8,843 nucleotides of DNA from DATKLX01 sp035542155 (GTDB lineage: Bacteria; Chloroflexota; Anaerolineae; Anaerolineales; Anaerolineaceae). Position numbers and translations under genes: made by a program. Positions 5,950-8,843 of this stretch are shown here, in pieces (within the stretch, counting starts at the first letter, position 1; every line of letters starts with the position of its first letter). The notes under the pieces were generated by a model. The model saw only the letters and a list, made by a program, of their open reading frames with translations, was not told the origin of the DNA and made no database searches. The stretch is taken from assembly GCA_035542155.1 (NCBI GenBank), contig DATKLX010000194.1:1-8843 (forward strand), in the 5' to 3' direction.

Positions 5950-8814
5950 ATGAAATCGACACCCCGCACACTGCTCCGACTTCTCGTCCTTTTCTGCCTG
6001 ATCTTCGGCAGCCAGGCGGCTTCCGTCCAGGCGCAAGACGATCGACCCGGCCAGCCCACCTCACCAAAGCGGATCGATCCCATGCTGCCCCTCGGCCTGA
6101 GACCCGCGTTGCAGAGCGAGCCTACCGACCTGGCTCCCCAGGCGGTCAGCGACAACCTGGCGGATACATTTGGGTATACGTATAAGACCTCGGTCCTGGG
6201 AGAGGTTACATACAATTGGGTCGAGATCTATGGCCTGGGCACCAACAGCGGCCTGACCGGCGACGACGTCACCAGCGGCCCGATCAACCTTGGCTTTACC
6301 TTCCGCTATTACGGCCTGAGCTACACGAGCATCTACCTCAACACCAATGGGGTTTTGAGCTTTAACGATGTTCACGACGATGACACCTACGACAACTCCT
6401 ACATTCCCAACGCGTCGGCGCCCAACAATCTCATCGCCGTCTTCTGGGACGATCTGGAAGCCGCGAACAATGGGAACGGGGTAATATCTTACTATACTGA
6501 CGGAACCGCACCCAACCGCCGGTTTATCGTCGAATGGTACAAGGTCAACAGGGTTGGTCAGTCCGGGCAGTTGACATTCGAGGCGATCCTCGAGGAAAAC
6601 AGCAACCGCATTTTGATGCAGTACAAAGATGTGAACGGCTTACTGACCAGCGCGACGGTGGGGATCGAGGATGAGCACGGCAGCCAGGGCTTACCGTACC
6701 TCTATAATATTACGGGGATCGCCAACAATCTCGCCGTCCAGTATACCTACCCCGCAGCGGGAGCCCGGCTCAGCGCTTTCCCGATGAACGACGGCAAATT
6801 TACCACCGCCAACGCTCAGGAACACTACACCCTGGAAATCGCCAACACCGGCGATTGGGGCGACGATACGGTTACATTGACGAAGAGCTCTCCGTGGCCT
6901 CTTACAATCTATTCGGACGCCAACGAGACGGTCGAGGTAACCGGCCCGATCAATCTTCCCCAGGAAAGAAAAGTCACCCTGTACGCGACGATCTCCACGC
7001 CCATCCTGGCCTCCATCGGCGACCACAATAAAGCGACCATCACGGTGAGCTCCAACAAAGGCGCTCAAAACCGGATTATTTCCCTCGAAGAGGTCATCCC
7101 CGCGCCGTTCGCCCAGGCCTACCGCAACTATTCCGACGCGGCCATGCAAATCCAGACGGTGGGGCTGGGGGCAGTCCATGCAGCCGACATCACCCCGCCT
7201 AACCAGGGCGGTATCGCCCCCGCCGTGATTGAGATGCCCTCCAAAAACCTGTTTTATGCCTGGACGATGAACGACTGTCTGGATGTGAGCGGCGGCTGCA
7301 CCAAACCGATCAGCGAGATCGAATACATGATCCTGGGCCACAACGGCGTCCCAATCACCGGGGTCGCGAAAATCCAGAATAACCACGGCCTGACCAATCC
7401 CATCCTCGATACACTCCCCGCGATTGCCACGGTCACCAATCCCGATAACGGCATGGACCAGATCGCCCTGCTCTGGCAGCGCTCTGAAACGCGCCTCTCG
7501 GATAACAAAGTAAAAAAGAACGTTATGCTCGCGATCTTGAATTACCAGGGGAGCATCCTGCACACCTTCCCGATGACCGGAAATGATTTCCTCGATCCCA
7601 ATGACCCCAATTTCCACAACTATTTCTCCTACGCCCTGACGGGCACTACCGGCACGGGCAACTATGACAACTGCTGGTTTATGGTCTGGGAACAGCAGAC
7701 CGCCATGGGCGGTTTCGCGGTCAACGACCTGTATTACGCGGTGAAAGATTTCGGGGGTACGGATGTGAAAACACCGCCCATGAAGCTCACCAGCGATTCA
7801 CCCGGCACTGCAGACGGCTATATCAACCCCAACCTGGCAGCCCTGCCGGGCAACAATGTGCTGCTCACGTGGAACCGGATGGGGAATCATAAGAACGATA
7901 TTTATTACTCAGTCTCTCAATACTCTTTCATCAATGATCAACCGAGCTATAACTTATCCAGCATCAATCGGCTATTGCCGCCCAGTTCTCCTGAGCCACC
8001 CTTACAGTACGGCGCACCGGATGCAACCTGGCTGCCAAACGGGAACGCGATTGTCGCCTGGACATCCGGTAGCATCCTGTGGTATGCCCTCTTCCAGGGA
8101 GGAGTCTCCGGCAATCCTGGCATGGTCGATGGGCTGGTCAACCCGTTCAGCGTGGCAAACGACTTTGTTTCCGTGACCACGGACACTAACAGCCGGGTCA
8201 CCCTGACCTGGACGGACACCGATTTTTCAAACCGCTCCAGGCTGTACTACGGGCTGGTCGACGGCGCCGATGGGACCAAGCTGACCTCGAAACCAATCAT
8301 CTACAAGACCGACCCGGGGGGCGCGCTGTGGGAAACCAACCACCAGGGGTTTGCGAACACCCCCTACAGCCCAACGACCAACCTCACGGATGTCTACGTG
8401 CAGGCGCCGGCCAATCTTTCCTGGTCGCTCGGCCAGGCGGGTACCTTCAACAACATCGATACACTGGCCGGCAACTATGGCCTTACCAACGCCACCGGCA
8501 TCGTCGTCCAGGCCAGCGTGGATTCCAATCTGACTATCGATCCGGCCGGGATTTCGCCAACGCCCAGCGATCAAAACGGAAACGACCTGACCTGGAACCT
8601 CCCGTCCCTCCAGTACCTGGACCTGGTTCATTTCATCATCCCGGTGAAGGCAACCATTGTAACCAAGGGAGCTGCCTACCAGATCACCTGGTCGATCTCC
8701 GCCGACCAGCAAGATCCCACGAATCCCGTGAACCTGACCGTGAACAACCAGGCGACCACGCACATTTACGTAGGCGATCGCCTCAATATCTATCTCCCGC
8801 TCGTTCGCCGATAA
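5950..8814 (+). CDS. Large secreted multidomain beta-rich protein with C-terminal IYLPLVRR motif
   Basis: 954 residues, function not recognised. The N-terminus is a Sec signal peptide: basic MKSTPRTLLR, a hydrophobic core to about residue 20, and a probable cut after VQA near residue 28; no lipobox is seen. After a proline-rich linker, residues 68-267 form a beta-sandwich-like region (SGPINLGFTFRYYG, IYLNTNGVLSF, NNLIAVFWDDLE, FEAILEE) like the nidogen-type domain I associate with secreted bacterial proteins. Residues 268-384 look Ig-like (YTLEIANTGDWGDD). Residues 385-805 contain spaced strands such as LPGNNVLLTWNR...DIYYS, LPNGNAIVAWTSG and NSRVTLTWTD...LYYG, suggesting beta-propeller blades. 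Residues 808-943 resemble a DUF11/CARDB adhesion-type domain, followed by the terminal motif. No protease triad or glycosidase motif stands out. It is probably an exported surface or matrix protein; binding partners are unknown. The ATG follows a modest AGG at 5941-5943. The gene diverges from rnz and appears to be a single-gene unit. Confidence 0.85.
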   Translation: MKSTPRTLLRLLVLFCLIFGSQAASVQAQDDRPGQPTSPKRIDPMLPLGLRPALQSEPTDLAPQAVSDNLADTFGYTYKTSVLGEVTYNWVEIYGLGTNSGLTGDDVTSGPINLGFTFRYYGLSYTSIYLNTNGVLSFNDVHDDDTYDNSYIPNASAPNNLIAVFWDDLEAANNGNGVISYYTDGTAPNRRFIVEWYKVNRVGQSGQLTFEAILEENSNRILMQYKDVNGLLTSATVGIEDEHGSQGLPYLYNITGIANNLAVQYTYPAAGARLSAFPMNDGKFTTANAQEHYTLEIANTGDWGDDTVTLTKSSPWPLTIYSDANETVEVTGPINLPQERKVTLYATISTPILASIGDHNKATITVSSNKGAQNRIISLEEVIPAPFAQAYRNYSDAAMQIQTVGLGAVHAADITPPNQGGIAPAVIEMPSKNLFYAWTMNDCLDVSGGCTKPISEIEYMILGHNGVPITGVAKIQNNHGLTNPILDTLPAIATVTNPDNGMDQIALLWQRSETRLSDNKVKKNVMLAILNYQGSILHTFPMTGNDFLDPNDPNFHNYFSYALTGTTGTGNYDNCWFMVWEQQTAMGGFAVNDLYYAVKDFGGTDVKTPPMKLTSDSPGTADGYINPNLAALPGNNVLLTWNRMGNHKNDIYYSVSQYSFINDQPSYNLSSINRLLPPSSPEPPLQYGAPDATWLPNGNAIVAWTSGSILWYALFQGGVSGNPGMVDGLVNPFSVANDFVSVTTDTNSRVTLTWTDTDFSNRSRLYYGLVDGADGTKLTSKPIIYKTDPGGALWETNHQGFANTPYSPTTNLTDVYVQAPANLSWSLGQAGTFNNIDTLAGNYGLTNATGIVVQASVDSNLTIDPAGISPTPSDQNGNDLTWNLPSLQYLDLVHFIIPVKATIVTKGAAYQITWSISADQQDPTNPVNLTVNNQATTHIYVGDRLNIYLPLVRR
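8788..8811 (+). other. C-terminal tail motif IYLPLVRR, possible sorting or anchoring signal
   Basis: The last eight residues (947-954) are a short hydrophobic strand closed by two arginines, directly after the beta domain. I recall similar YLPLV/YLPII tails with basic ends on many Chloroflexota secreted proteins of unrelated architecture. Such a pattern would suit a sorting or anchoring tag, but no processing enzyme is known to me, and it could be simply the last beta strand of a shared domain type. It is too short for a membrane helix, and there is no LPXTG or PEP-CTERM signature. Confidence 0.45.
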
Positions 8815-8843
8815 ACCGGCAACCTAAATATCATTCCAGCAGG

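Noticed and set aside
6691..7617. Long open frame (308 codons) on the - strand inside the secreted-protein gene
   Set aside because: It is antisense to a well-supported exported protein, and its translation has no recognisable motif or coherent hydrophobic pattern. GC-rich codon use creates such shadows.
8815..8843. Terminator after the secreted-protein gene
   Set aside because: Only 29 bases remain after the stop codon, and they show no hairpin with a T-run.

Overview
The window most likely comes from a member of the Chloroflexota, probably an Anaerolineae-like lineage. The reasons are family resemblance only: large GT39/PMT-like membrane glycosyltransferases, an RNase Z of the form I associate with that phylum, and a big secreted protein ending in IYLPLVRR, a tail I recall from many secreted proteins of the group. 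No marker gene here fixes the taxonomy. There are three genes, and coding density is high.

Left part (bases 3-4880, + strand): one giant reading frame for a polytopic membrane protein made of two diverged copies of the same ~690-residue unit. Each unit has four extra membrane segments, then a GT-C (PMT/GT39-like) glycosyltransferase core, then an extracytoplasmic tail with a conserved cysteine pair. The frame is still open at the left edge, and its first residues resemble the inter-module linker, so the real gene may begin further upstream and may carry another module.

Middle (4835-5776, - strand): ribonuclease Z with all metal ligands visible and a TTG start with a good Shine-Dalgarno sequence. 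It converges on the glycosyltransferase gene, and the two 3' ends overlap by 46 bp.

Divergent intergenic region (5777-5949): start-proximal signals for rnz and for the secreted-protein gene. It holds a perfect TATAAT -10 facing right, a weaker -10 facing left, a perfect DnaA-box sequence and small direct and inverted repeats near both starts.

Right part (5950-8814, + strand): a 954-residue exported protein with a Sec signal peptide, a nidogen-like beta-sandwich region, an Ig-like region, beta-propeller-like repeats, a DUF11/CARDB-like beta domain and the short C-terminal motif.

The genes do not form an obvious pathway. rnz is a housekeeping tRNA-processing gene between two cell-envelope genes. 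I see no CRISPR array, transposon, tRNA, phage or defence system. The most unusual item is the fused multi-module GT-C protein.
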